From NCBI GenBank assembly GCA_903884425.1, contig CAISEP010000017.1, positions 1 to 64,000 on the forward strand: a stretch of 64,000 nt of DNA, in the 5' to 3' direction. The translations under genes and the position numbers were made by a program. The DNA comes from an uncultured Caulobacterales bacterium. Lineage in GTDB: Bacteria > Pseudomonadota > Alphaproteobacteria > Caulobacterales > Caulobacteraceae. Below the pieces are notes generated by a model, which saw nothing but the letters and a program-made list of their open reading frames with translations, was not told the DNA's origin and did not search any database. This document shows positions 1 through 8,172 of this stretch, piece after piece (position 1 is the first letter of the stretch; each line of letters opens with the position of its first letter).

Positions 1-273
<273 letters not shown>

Positions 274-545
274 AGTTGACCACTAACCTAAGCATCAACA
301 GTCCGAAGACTGTCTGGCATTAGTTTGCGTATATCTTGACGAGTTCCCATAATTCGCGCGCCAACCGAAGCCGGCGCGTAATTCATGGTGTCTTTCAAGA
401 GACCGCAGTCGTTAGCGTCGAGATGACCCGTGAGGTCATCGCCAGGACGCCGCCGCCTGCGTTTCTCTTTCCGATCAACAATGTCAAAGACCCGACCGCC
501 TCAGCGGCCCCGCCGTTTAACGCCCGGCGGCGGCGAGGAGGGCGG
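274..545 (-). promoter_or_regulatory. 16S rRNA leader with hairpins and boxA-like antitermination element
   Basis: This is the transcribed leader between the promoter-proximal edge and the mature 16S end. On the minus strand it carries a hairpin GATGACC/GGTCATC (422-440). It also carries the element TCTTTGACATTGTTGATCGG (490 down to 471), which resembles the boxA region of alphaproteobacterial rRNA leaders. A UUCG-capped hairpin ACAGTC-UUCG-GACTGT (298-313) lies just before the mature 5' end. The boxA role is inferred from family resemblance; the hairpins are directly visible. No protein gene is supported here. Confidence 0.6.
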
Positions 546-574
546 TGTTTAATCGCCCCGGAATTTCGTGTCAA
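546..574 (-). promoter_or_regulatory. rRNA promoter P3 (proximal)
   Basis: On the minus strand there is a perfect -35 TTGACA (574-569), a 17-nt spacer and a -10 TAAACA (551-546). A GGGCGTTAAAC element follows 20 nt downstream (525-515). The same arrangement recurs in P1 and P2, which supports all three as real promoters of the rrn operon. Confidence 0.7.
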
Positions 575-628
575 CCGCTTTTTTCGAGCCGTTGAACCGT
601 TTAGCGCCCGGCCGGCGAAGGAAGCGTG

Positions 629-656
629 GTTCTAAAGAAGAACTTCAGCTTGTCAA
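629..656 (-). promoter_or_regulatory. rRNA promoter P2 (middle)
   Basis: Minus strand -35 TTGACA (656-651), 16-nt spacer, -10 TAGAAC (634-629). The downstream GGGCGCTAAAC element starts 19 nt after the -10 (609-599). Its -35 is 82 bp upstream of that of P3. Confidence 0.65.
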
Positions 657-716
657 CCGAATAATCCGAAGATTTTCGGTCCGCTTGTTTAGCGCCCTGA
701 GCTTGGCGGAGCGGGT

Positions 717-744
717 GAAATACCTGCTCAAAACTTTAAGTCAA
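717..744 (-). promoter_or_regulatory. rRNA promoter P1 (distal)
   Basis: Minus strand -35 TTGACT (744-739), 16-nt spacer, -10 TATTTC (722-717). A GGGCGCTAAAC element starts 19 nt after the -10 (697-687). Its -35 is 88 bp upstream of that of P2. It has the weakest -10 of the three, but it shares the unit architecture. Confidence 0.6.
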
Positions 745-907
745 CCCGCTTCTTCAAGAAAAAGCGAACCAACCCACTTCCGTATACTGGACCCGAAAGT
801 CCGGATGGAAGCGACGAATGCACCCAGGGCCGCGAGGCGCTTCCCTCATGTCCGTTGGGCGATTCGATTGGAAGCGTGAAACCTAGAACTTTTTGCGAAA
901 AAAGCAA

Positions 908-920
908 GCGGATAATCCGC
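908..920. repeat. 13-bp palindrome in the rrn upstream region
   Basis: GCGGAT-A-ATCCGC is a perfect 6-bp inverted repeat around one base. It lies about 165 bp upstream of the distal rRNA -35. It may be an upstream activator or regulator site, but no family is recognised. The rest of 745-1069 shows only AT-rich patches and no gene. Confidence 0.35.
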
Positions 921-1069
921 TGGCTACCCACAAACTGTCCGCCGGTCTCAAGCGGAGGGAGGCGTATAACGAGACGGATTTGCCGATGCAAGGCGGAAAT
1001 TGTCCGCATGCGTCATGAAAGCCGTTTCCCGCCTCCCCCGCCCCTGACGCGGGCTCGTTTCCCGCCGTC

Positions 1070-1498
1070 TCAACCGGCGGCGATATACGCCTTGAGGTTC
1101 TGGGCCTCCGCCTCGGTCTCGGCGATCTTGGCCTTGACCAGGTCGCCGATGGACACGATGCCCACCAGCCGGCCGTCCACGCAGACGGGCAGGTGGCGGA
1201 TCCGCCGGTCGGTCATCCGCTCCAGCAGGACATCCAGGGATTCCTTCGGCTCCGCGAAGATCACGTCGCGGCTCATGATCTCCGAGATCGGCCGGGCCAG
1301 GGCCGCACCGCCCCGTTCGGACACGGCGCGCACCACGTCCCGTTCGGACAGGATTCCCACGACCTTGTCATTCTCGGTCACCACCATGGCCCCGACGCGC
1401 CGGGCGTGGAGCATGGTTGCCGCCCCCTGCAGGGTTTCGTGCGGCGATGCCGTGAACACCGCCTCCCCCTTGGACTTGAGCAATTGAGATACCAGCAT
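1070..1498 (-). CDS. CBS-domain protein (two CBS repeats)
   Basis: This 142-aa soluble protein is built almost entirely of a CBS pair (about residues 8-62 and 72-128). The typical pattern GVGAMVV/VGILSERDVVRAV is followed by RHLPV and VGIVSIGDLVK. CBS pairs usually bind adenosine nucleotides (AMP, ATP, SAM or c-di-AMP) and act as energy sensors. Stand-alone CBS proteins of this length are common in alphaproteobacteria and their partners are usually unknown. The start is supported by a GGGAGG ribosome site five bases upstream of the ATG. It stands alone between the rrn promoters and the rhomboid gene, so context adds no specific function. Confidence 0.88.
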   Translation of the reverse strand: MLVSQLLKSKGEAVFTASPHETLQGAATMLHARRVGAMVVTENDKVVGILSERDVVRAVSERGGAALARPISEIMSRDVIFAEPKESLDVLLERMTDRRIRHLPVCVDGRLVGIVSIGDLVKAKIAETEAEAQNLKAYIAAG

Positions 1499-1617
1499 GT
1501 TGACCTCCCTTCCCTGGCGGCTCTGAGGCGGCTGCCATGGGACAGGGAAAGCGTCCTCCCAAAGAGGCGTTTCGGCAACACATTCTGTCGTGAGCGCGGA
1601 CGGACGGTCCCGGGATG

Positions 1618-2307
1618 TCAGACGGAGATGTCCGATCGGGGCAGCAGCCCGAACACCCGCGTCACCGGGCCGATCAGCAGCAGCCCCGCCACATAGCCCG
1701 CAATATGCGCCTGCCAGGCAATCGGCGCCCCGCCGCTGAACACGGTGACCCCGAACAGGCCGATCAGCAGGTTGGAGGTGAACCAGGCCGCGGTCATGCT
1801 CACCACCGCCGGGCCGAAGAAGGGGGCGAGGCGATCCGGATCCCGACGCCCCATCAGTCGCGCGGCCGCTCCGGCCAGGCCCGAGACCGCGCCGGAGGCC
1901 CCGACCAGCACGTCATCCACCCGGTGCGGCAGGGCGGCAAAGCCGAGATTGGCGAGCCCCCCGCTCACCAGATAGAACAGGAAGAAGCCTGCCGCCCCCC
2001 TTGGACCCAGGCCGAACAGCCGGGCCACCGGTGCCCCGAAGGCCAGGGCAAATCCCGCATTGACCAGGGCGTGGGCCCAGCTGCCATGCAGGAACAATGA
2101 GGTGACAAGCCCTGCATACCGACCCTCCGCCAGGTCCCGGGGGGCGAACCAGTAGGGTTGCAGGGCATCCGGCGCGGTCAGGATCGTGCTCTGCAGGGCG
2201 TAGCTGAGGACGATCAGGGCGGCGAGCAGGAGACTGGGCCACGGCGCATGAAACAGGGGTTCGGACCGTCGCCCCTCCCCGCCCGCCATCTGCTGGTCCT
2301 GACTCAT
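1618..2307 (-). CDS. rhomboid family intramembrane serine protease
   Basis: This is a 229-aa polytopic membrane protein. The rhomboid hallmarks are visible: an H(74)...H(79)...N(83) cluster in the second membrane helix, the catalytic serine in GASG (Ser138) and the catalytic histidine in a late helix (His201 in HIAGY). These form the Ser-His dyad that cleaves transmembrane helices within the inner membrane. The ATG at 2307 is preferred over an in-frame start at 2376 because GAGG lies just upstream and the added residues would be low-complexity. Substrates cannot be inferred. A TTAC-N7-TTAA motif lies about 85 bp upstream of the start. Confidence 0.88.
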   Translation of the reverse strand: MSQDQQMAGGEGRRSEPLFHAPWPSLLLAALIVLSYALQSTILTAPDALQPYWFAPRDLAEGRYAGLVTSLFLHGSWAHALVNAGFALAFGAPVARLFGLGPRGAAGFFLFYLVSGGLANLGFAALPHRVDDVLVGASGAVSGLAGAAARLMGRRDPDRLAPFFGPAVVSMTAAWFTSNLLIGLFGVTVFSGGAPIAWQAHIAGYVAGLLLIGPVTRVFGLLPRSDISV

Positions 2308-2391
2308 CGACCTCGACCCGACTCTCACGCACGCCTGTCCGGACGGCCCCGCCGACGGGATCCCGCGCCTACCCACCGTGACCTCGAGGCT

Positions 2392-2406
2392 TTACAGGTT
2401 CGTTAA
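2392..2406. promoter_or_regulatory. CtrA-like motif TTAC-N7-TTAA
   Basis: TTAC (2392-2395), seven bases, then TTAA (2403-2406) followed by CC. The Caulobacter CtrA consensus is TTAA-N7-TTAA, so this is one mismatch away. It sits between the divergent rhomboid and M16 peptidase genes. TTAA is very rare in this GC-rich window outside intergenic DNA. Regulation by CtrA is inference. Confidence 0.35.
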
Positions 2407-2640
2407 CCGTAGCGCACCCCGAAACGTCATCGCCGGAGGGGATTCCAGGCCTGTCGTCGAGGGCACGGCGGCCGGATCGCAGCGCGGCGGCCCGCAGCGA
2501 CGTTTCGCCATCGCGGCAGGACCTTGAAACATGCCATCCTGTGCCGCGGAATCGACGGCGCGGCGCAACCCGCCGGGTCGCGGGACCGTAGCTTGCCAGT
2601 TACCCGACCCCTTGCCTGTCACCCGACCAGAGGACTCCCC

Positions 2641-5526
2641 ATGCCGCGTTTCAAGCCCGCCCTGCCGCTGGCGATCTTCCTGCTGTCGACGGTCAGTCTT
2701 TCGGCGACGGCCACGGGGGCCCTTGCGCCGAGCCCGGCGGTCGCTTCGCCTGGCACCGCGACGGCGACGACGGCCCTGCCGGCCGATCCGGCGGTCCGCA
2801 GCGGTGTGCTGGCCAACGGCATGCACTACCAGATCCTGCGCAACACCACGCCCAAGGGCCAGGCGGCGCTGCGCCTGCGCATCGGATCGGGCTCCCTGGA
2901 GGAATCGGAGGCGCAGCAGGGCCTCGCCCACTTCCTGGAGCACATGGCCTTCAAGGGGTCCACCCACGTCCCTGCCAACGAGATGGTCAAGATCCTGCAG
3001 CGCAAGGGCCTGGCCTTCGGTCCGGACACCAATGCGTTCACGGCCTGGACCCAGACCGTCTACATGCTCGACCTGCCGGAGACGGACAAGGACACCCTCG
3101 ACACCGGCCTGATGCTGATGCGCGAGACCGCGGGCGAGCTGACCCTGGACCCGGCGGCGGTGGAGCCGGAGCGCGGCGTGGTGCTGTCGGAGGAACGGGT
3201 GCGCGACACCCCCGGCTACCGGGCCGCCAAGGCCAAGCTGAAGGCGCAGCTCGACGGGCAGCTGGCCGCAGCGCGGTTTCCCATCGGTCAGGTGGAGGTG
3301 ATCAAGACCGCCCCGGCCAGCGAGATCGCCCGCTTCTACCAGGCCAATTATCGCCCGGAGCGCGCCACCCTCATCGTCGTCGGCGACGTGGACCCCGCGG
3401 CCATCGAGGCGGAGATCGTCGCCCGCTTCTCCGACTGGAAGGGCAAGGGCCCGGCCACGGCGGAGCCTGATCTCGGCACGTTGGCTCAGCGCCCGGCCCG
3501 GACCCAGCTGCTGATCATCCCCGGGGCGGCCAACACCATCGAGATGAGCTGGCTGAAGCCCTTCGACGCCACCCCTGACGGCCCCGACCGGCGGGCCCGG
3601 GAGACCGCGGACGGTCTTGCGCTGGCCGTCCTCAACCGGCGCCTCGAAAAGCTGTCCCGCAGCGACCACCCGCCGTTCCTCGGGGCCGGTTCGGGGGCGG
3701 AGCCGCTGTTCCGCTCCGCCGAGGTGACCAGCGTCCAGGCCTCCACCAGTCCGGACAAGTGGCGCGACGGCGTGACGGCCCTGGTGACGGAGGTCCGGCG
3801 GCTGACGGACTACGGTATCCTGCCGGACGAACTGAAGCGCGAACTGGTCGACACCCGCACGGGCCTGGTCAACGAGGTGGCGGGGGCCGATACCCGCCGG
3901 ACGCCGGACCTGGCCAGTGAACTGGTCAGCACGGTGGACGAGGGGCACATCTTCACCACCCCGCAGACGGACCTGGCCCTGTTCGACCGCGTTGCCGCCA
4001 CACTGACGCTGGAGGACGTGAACCGTGCGGCGCGCCGCCTGTTCTCCGGCTCCGGCCCGTTGCTGCAGATGAACGCCCCCGCCCCCATCGAAGGTGGGGA
4101 GCCGGCGCTGGCCAAGGCCTTTGCCGAGGCCTCCGCGGCCCGGGTGGATGCGCCGGTGCGACAGGCAGAGGTGACATGGCCCTATGGGACCTTCGGGGCC
4201 GCGCCGGGGAAGGTGGTCCGTTCCACGCCCCAGGCCGACCTCGGCATCACCCAGGTGCTGTTCGCCAACGGCGTGGCCCTGACGGTCAAGCCGACCCGGT
4301 TCAAGACCGACGAGGTGCAGGTCTCCGTCAAGATCGGCCACGGCCGCTCGGCCTTCCCGTCGGATCGCCCCAATGTCGCCTGGGCCTCCCAGGCCCTGCC
4401 CCTGGGCGGGCTTCGGCTGATCTCGCAGGAGGACATGGAACGCATCCTCAATGGCCGGACCTATGACGCGCGATTCGAGATCGCCGACGGCGGTCTGTTC
4501 CTGCGGGGCTCCACCAAGCCCGCCGACCTCGACGTGCAGATGCAGGTGCTGGCGGCCTATGCCACCGATGCCGGCTGGCGGCCCGAGGCGTTCGAGCGGC
4601 TGAAGGTGGCCATGGGCAACGCCCTGCCCCAGTTCGAGGCCACGGCGCTGGGGGTCCTGGCCCGGGACAGCATGTGGCTGGCGACGGATCACGACGGCCG
4701 CTACCGGTATCCCGACGCGGCCGGCCTGCCGGGGCTGAAGATGGACGACCTTCGCCAGCTTCTGTCGCCGCAGCTGTCCGGCGGTCCGATCGAGGTGACG
4801 ATGGTCGGGGACCTGACCGAGGCCCAGGCCATCGCCGCCGTCGCCCGGACCTTCGGTGCCCTGCCGTCCCGGCCGGTGCCCAGTCTGGACTCCGCCCGTG
4901 CCGATCTCCGCCCCGTCCATTTCCCGAAGGGCGATGCCGGTGCGCCGCCGACGGTGCTGCACCACAAGGGCCGGGCCGATCAGGCCGCCGCCCTGGCCGC
5001 CTGGTCGATTCCGGATGTCTTCGCCTCGTCCCGGATGTCCCGGACCCTGACCGTGACCCAGGACATACTGGCCAACCGCCTGCTGGATGAGGTCCGGGTC
5101 CACCAGGGGGCGACCTACAGTCCCCAGGGCGATGCGCGGCCGTCCGAGGTCTATCCCGGCTTCGGCTACATCCTCGACTATGTGGAGACCCCGCCGGACA
5201 AGCTGGACAGCTTCTACAAGGCGGTCAGCGCCATCACCGCCGATCTGCGGAGCAAGCCGCCGACGGCAGACGAGCTGACCCGGGCCACCAAGCCGCTGCT
5301 GGAGCAGGTGATGAAGGCGCAGCAGACCAACGACTACTGGCTGCGCCACCTCTCCTCGTCCTATGGCGATCCGCGGATGCTGGACCTGATCCGGACGGTG
5401 CTCGACGACCTGCGTGCGGTGAAGCCACAGGACGTGCAGGCCGCTGCCGCGACCTATCTCACCGACGAGAAGGAATACCGGATCGAGATCACCGCCGCGG
5501 CGGGTGCCGTTCCGCCCAGGCCCTGA
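2641..5526 (+). CDS. M16 family zinc metallopeptidase (insulinase/PqqL-like), exported
   Basis: A 961-aa protein with an N-terminal signal peptide (hydrophobic stretch near residues 6-25 ending in Ala-rich sequence). The inverted zinc motif HxxEH is present as HFLEH (His97, His101), followed by MAFKGS as in M16 peptidases. The C-terminal half contains the second, inactive-type M16 domains, giving the full double-clam length of the PqqL/insulinase subfamily. It is predicted to degrade peptides in the periplasm. The ATG at 2641 is chosen because AGAGGA precedes it and it gives a clean signal sequence; an in-frame start at 2524 would add a charged, unlikely leader. It is transcribed alone. Confidence 0.9.
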   Translation: MPRFKPALPLAIFLLSTVSLSATATGALAPSPAVASPGTATATTALPADPAVRSGVLANGMHYQILRNTTPKGQAALRLRIGSGSLEESEAQQGLAHFLEHMAFKGSTHVPANEMVKILQRKGLAFGPDTNAFTAWTQTVYMLDLPETDKDTLDTGLMLMRETAGELTLDPAAVEPERGVVLSEERVRDTPGYRAAKAKLKAQLDGQLAAARFPIGQVEVIKTAPASEIARFYQANYRPERATLIVVGDVDPAAIEAEIVARFSDWKGKGPATAEPDLGTLAQRPARTQLLIIPGAANTIEMSWLKPFDATPDGPDRRARETADGLALAVLNRRLEKLSRSDHPPFLGAGSGAEPLFRSAEVTSVQASTSPDKWRDGVTALVTEVRRLTDYGILPDELKRELVDTRTGLVNEVAGADTRRTPDLASELVSTVDEGHIFTTPQTDLALFDRVAATLTLEDVNRAARRLFSGSGPLLQMNAPAPIEGGEPALAKAFAEASAARVDAPVRQAEVTWPYGTFGAAPGKVVRSTPQADLGITQVLFANGVALTVKPTRFKTDEVQVSVKIGHGRSAFPSDRPNVAWASQALPLGGLRLISQEDMERILNGRTYDARFEIADGGLFLRGSTKPADLDVQMQVLAAYATDAGWRPEAFERLKVAMGNALPQFEATALGVLARDSMWLATDHDGRYRYPDAAGLPGLKMDDLRQLLSPQLSGGPIEVTMVGDLTEAQAIAAVARTFGALPSRPVPSLDSARADLRPVHFPKGDAGAPPTVLHHKGRADQAAALAAWSIPDVFASSRMSRTLTVTQDILANRLLDEVRVHQGATYSPQGDARPSEVYPGFGYILDYVETPPDKLDSFYKAVSAITADLRSKPPTADELTRATKPLLEQVMKAQQTNDYWLRHLSSSYGDPRMLDLIRTVLDDLRAVKPQDVQAAAATYLTDEKEYRIEITAAAGAVPPRP

Positions 5527-5620
5527 CCTCCGCCCCCTGCGCCAATTCGGCACAGGGGGGAATGGTACGGAACTTGCCACCTCCCCGCGTGAACCTTGAT
5601 GAGTCGCGCGGGGGCGCCGG

Positions 5621-6187
5621 ATGCTGCACGAGAATTCCCAACGCCTGATCGACGAATGGCAGCGGCAGACGCCCGACGGCGCGCGCCTGCCGCAGCGGAC
5701 CGCCATGTCGCCCATGGGATTCGGTCCCCTGCTGTCGCAGCTCTTCATCCTGGGATGCGACCGCTCCGGGCGGGCCCGGTTCCGGCTGGCCGGCGGCATG
5801 GTCAGCGATCTGCACGGCCGCGACCTGCGGGATGCCGAGTTCGGGCCCCTGTGGCAGCGGGATCAGCGGCACCGGCTGCAGGTCCGGCTGGACGAGGCCC
5901 GGGCCACGGCCCGTCCCCTGGCGCTGCACGCGACCAGCGAGAGCCTGCACGGCACCCGCCTGGATCTGGAGATCACCCTGGCCCCGCTGGAGGGGCCGGG
6001 CGGCGAGGCCGACCGGTTCATCGGGCTCTACCAGCTGCGCGCGCCGACGCCGTTCCTTACCGGGCGGCCGGTGTCGCAGCTGTCCCTCGTCTCGACCCGC
6101 TGGATCGAGACACAGGCCCGCCACGGCGCATCCGGGTCCGCGCCACACCTGCGTCTGGTGGTGAACAACGGCCGCCGGGTCGCCTAG
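5621..6187 (+). CDS. PAS_5-type PAS domain protein
   Basis: This 188-aa protein has the layout of the PAS_5 (PF07310) family, which is abundant in Caulobacterales. It begins with an N-terminal helix (NSQRLIDEWQRQ), then the conserved stretch FILGCDRSG...FRLAGG and DLHGRDLRD, and a C-terminal segment ending in ADRFIGLYQL. Some family members act as small soluble signalling adaptors, but the ligand and partner of this one cannot be read from sequence. The ATG begins about 95 bp after the M16 peptidase. It converges with the GMC oxidoreductase, leaving only 27 bp between the genes and no clear terminator. Confidence 0.8.
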   Translation: MLHENSQRLIDEWQRQTPDGARLPQRTAMSPMGFGPLLSQLFILGCDRSGRARFRLAGGMVSDLHGRDLRDAEFGPLWQRDQRHRLQVRLDEARATARPLALHATSESLHGTRLDLEITLAPLEGPGGEADRFIGLYQLRAPTPFLTGRPVSQLSLVSTRWIETQARHGASGSAPHLRLVVNNGRRVA

Positions 6188-6214
6188 ACCCGGGCAGGGC
6201 CGCGCCGGAAACGG

Positions 6215-7873
6215 TCAGGCCGCCGACATCACTCCGGGATCCTCCGGTGCCAGAGGCGCACGGCCTCGAAGCTGGTCGGCGATCTTCTCCGCGATCATGA
6301 TGGTCGGGGCATTGGTGTTGCCGCCGATCAGGGTGGGCATGACCGAGGCATCGACCACCCTCAGCCCCTCGAGCCCGAACACCTTGAGGGACGGGTCGAC
6401 CACCGCCATGGGATCGGTCTCCAGCCCCATCTTGCAGGTCCCCACCGGGTGATAGATCGTCTCCCCATGGGCGCGGATCCAGGCGTCGAGGTCCGCATCC
6501 GACTGGACGGCATCGCCCGGTGCCAGCTCCGCCCCGCGAAAGGCCTGCATGGACGACTGGGCCACCACGTCCCGGGCGATCCGCACCCCCTCCCGCACCG
6601 CGCGGCGATCCTCGTCGGTGGCCAGATAGTTGGCCAGGATCGTCGGGTCGGCGAAGGGATCGGCGGAGCGCACCCCCACCCGGCCCCGGCTTTCCGGCCG
6701 AAGCTGGCAGACATGCATGGTGAAGCCGTCCTGTTCGGCCAGGGCCTTGCCGTGGTCCTGCATGATGGCCAGCACGAAATGCAGCTGCAGGTCGGGGCGA
6801 TCGAGGTCGGGTCGGGACTTCAGGAAGGCCCCGGTCTCCAGGCCGTTCTGCCGTCCGGTGCCCTTGCCCGTCAGCATGTACTGCACGCCCAGCGCCAGGC
6901 GCTTGAGGCCCTTCGTCTCGTTGTAGAGGGTCACCGGCTGGGTACAGGCCCAGTTCACCGCCACGTCCAGGTGATCCTGCAGGTTCTCCCCGACGCCGGG
7001 CAGGGCATGGACCGGGGCGATCCCCGCCGCCTTCAGCCGCTCCGGGTCGCCCACGCCGGACAGGTTCAGGATCTGCGGCGACTGGACGGCCCCGGCGCAC
7101 AGCAGGACCTCGCGGTCGGCCAGGGCCGTCTGCACCTCGCCCCCCTTGCCGAGCACGTAGTCCACGCCGACTGCGCGCCCCTTCTCGATGCGGATGCGGG
7201 TGGTGCGGGCCCCGGTCTGGACGGTCAGGTTCGGCCGCTGGCCCATCACCGGCGCGAGATAGGCCTGGGCCGCGCTCCACCGACGACCGTCGCGGATGGT
7301 CATCTGGTAGCGGCCGAAGCCCTCCTGCTCGGCCCCGTTGAAGTCGTCGGTCAGGCGATGGCCCGCCTCGGCACCGGCCTGGACGATGCTGCGGTAGAGG
7401 GGATGGCGCTCCGCCCGCTCGCCCCAGCTGACATGCAGCGGGCCCTTGCCCCCATGGAACGGGGTGTCCCCGTCCTGGTAGCCTTCGGACTTGCGGAAAT
7501 AGGGCAGCACGTCCGCATAGGACCAGCCCGCCAGCCCCATCTGCCGCCACTGGTCATAGTCCCTGGCATGGCCGCGGATATAGATCATGCCGTTGATGGC
7601 CGAGGAGCCGCCCAGCCCCTTGCCCCGGGGCCACCACAGCCTGCGGTCGTCCATGTGCGGCTCCGGCTCGGTCCAGAAGCCCCAGTTGAAATCGTTCTTG
7701 TCCTTGATCAGCTGCCCCACGCCCAGCGGCATGCGCACCAGGATGGAGGTGTTCGCCCCCCCGGCCTCCAGCAGCAGGACCTTGGTGTCGGGGTCTTCGG
7801 TGAGTCGGGCCGCGAGCACGCTGCCGGCGCTTCCGCCGCCGATGATCACATAGTCGAAATGGCCGGCCGGCAT
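6215..7873 (-). CDS. GMC family FAD-dependent oxidoreductase (choline dehydrogenase-like)
   Basis: A 552-aa flavoenzyme that oxidises an alcohol group. The N-terminal dinucleotide-binding motif GGGSAG (residues 12-17) is followed by the GMC signature region PRGKGLGGSSAINGMIYIRG. The C-terminal catalytic pair is His475 (HPVGTCKMG) and Asn519 in the segment IGGNTNAPTIMIAEK. It has no signal peptide, so it is cytoplasmic. Length and motifs fit the BetA/AlkJ branch, but the substrate (choline, aliphatic alcohol or polyethylene glycol type) cannot be decided. GGAG seven bases upstream supports the ATG at 7873. No betaine aldehyde dehydrogenase or betI lies nearby, so a choline role is not supported by context. 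Confidence 0.87.
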   Translation of the reverse strand: MPAGHFDYVIIGGGSAGSVLAARLTEDPDTKVLLLEAGGANTSILVRMPLGVGQLIKDKNDFNWGFWTEPEPHMDDRRLWWPRGKGLGGSSAINGMIYIRGHARDYDQWRQMGLAGWSYADVLPYFRKSEGYQDGDTPFHGGKGPLHVSWGERAERHPLYRSIVQAGAEAGHRLTDDFNGAEQEGFGRYQMTIRDGRRWSAAQAYLAPVMGQRPNLTVQTGARTTRIRIEKGRAVGVDYVLGKGGEVQTALADREVLLCAGAVQSPQILNLSGVGDPERLKAAGIAPVHALPGVGENLQDHLDVAVNWACTQPVTLYNETKGLKRLALGVQYMLTGKGTGRQNGLETGAFLKSRPDLDRPDLQLHFVLAIMQDHGKALAEQDGFTMHVCQLRPESRGRVGVRSADPFADPTILANYLATDEDRRAVREGVRIARDVVAQSSMQAFRGAELAPGDAVQSDADLDAWIRAHGETIYHPVGTCKMGLETDPMAVVDPSLKVFGLEGLRVVDASVMPTLIGGNTNAPTIMIAEKIADQLRGRAPLAPEDPGVMSAA

Positions 7874-7889
7874 GGTCGTCTCCGCGCAA

Positions 7890-7904
7890 CTTATCACTGT
7901 TAAG
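7890..7904. promoter_or_regulatory. small inverted repeat upstream of the GMC gene
   Basis: CTTA-N7-TAAG lies 17-31 bp upstream of the GMC oxidoreductase start, in an AT-richer pocket that probably holds its promoter. It is too short to assign to a regulator family. Confidence 0.25.
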
Positions 7905-8000
7905 GCGCATGCTTGCCAGAGTTTCCGCCGGAGGCAAGGGACAAGCGCCGCGAACGGCAGGTGACCGCACGGCCCAATCCCGATAAGAGGTCGCACCGAC

Positions 8001-8086
8001 GCGGACGTGGCGGAATTGGTAGACGCACCGGACTTAAAATCCGTTGGGCACTGCTCGTGAGGGTTCGAGTCCCTCCGTCCGCACCA
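8001..8086 (+). tRNA. tRNA-Leu (anticodon UAA)
   Basis: The acceptor stem GCGGACG pairs with CGTCCGC, and the D-arm GGCGGAATTGGTAGAC is followed by the anticodon loop CTTAAAA (anticodon TAA). A long variable arm is typical of class II tRNAs. The T-arm GGGTTCGAGTCCC is intact and the 3' CCA is encoded. It reads the rare leucine codons UUA and UUG in this GC-rich genome. Confidence 0.97.
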
Positions 8087-8172
8087 GCACCGGCCGCCGC
8101 GCGGGAGGCGACAGGCGCGCCCGCCGGGGCTAGGCTGGTCGGCGACTGCCGCTCAAGCCCTGCCGGACCGCC

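Larger units (their letters stand above)
515..697 (-). repeat. three GGGCGYTAAAC elements, one after each rRNA promoter
   Basis: The 11-bp element GGGCG(C/T)TAAAC occurs on the minus strand at 697-687, 609-599 and 525-515, with 88 and 84 bp periodicity. Each copy lies 19-20 nt downstream of a -10 hexamer, at about +12 to +25 of the predicted transcript. Its position fits a discriminator-downstream regulatory or processing element, or simply a remnant of promoter-unit duplication. Its function is unknown. Confidence 0.6.

Noticed and set aside
482-487. A fourth TTGACA on the minus strand, in phase with the rRNA promoter spacing
   Set aside because: It has no acceptable -10 and no GGGCGYTAAAC element at the expected place, and it lies within TCTTTGACATTGTTGATCGG, which looks like the leader boxA region.
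2392-5799. A very long open frame antisense to the M16 peptidase
   Set aside because: Its product is an Arg/Gly/Gln/His-rich composition typical of the mirror frame of GC-rich genes. The plus strand encodes a complete peptidase with all motifs.
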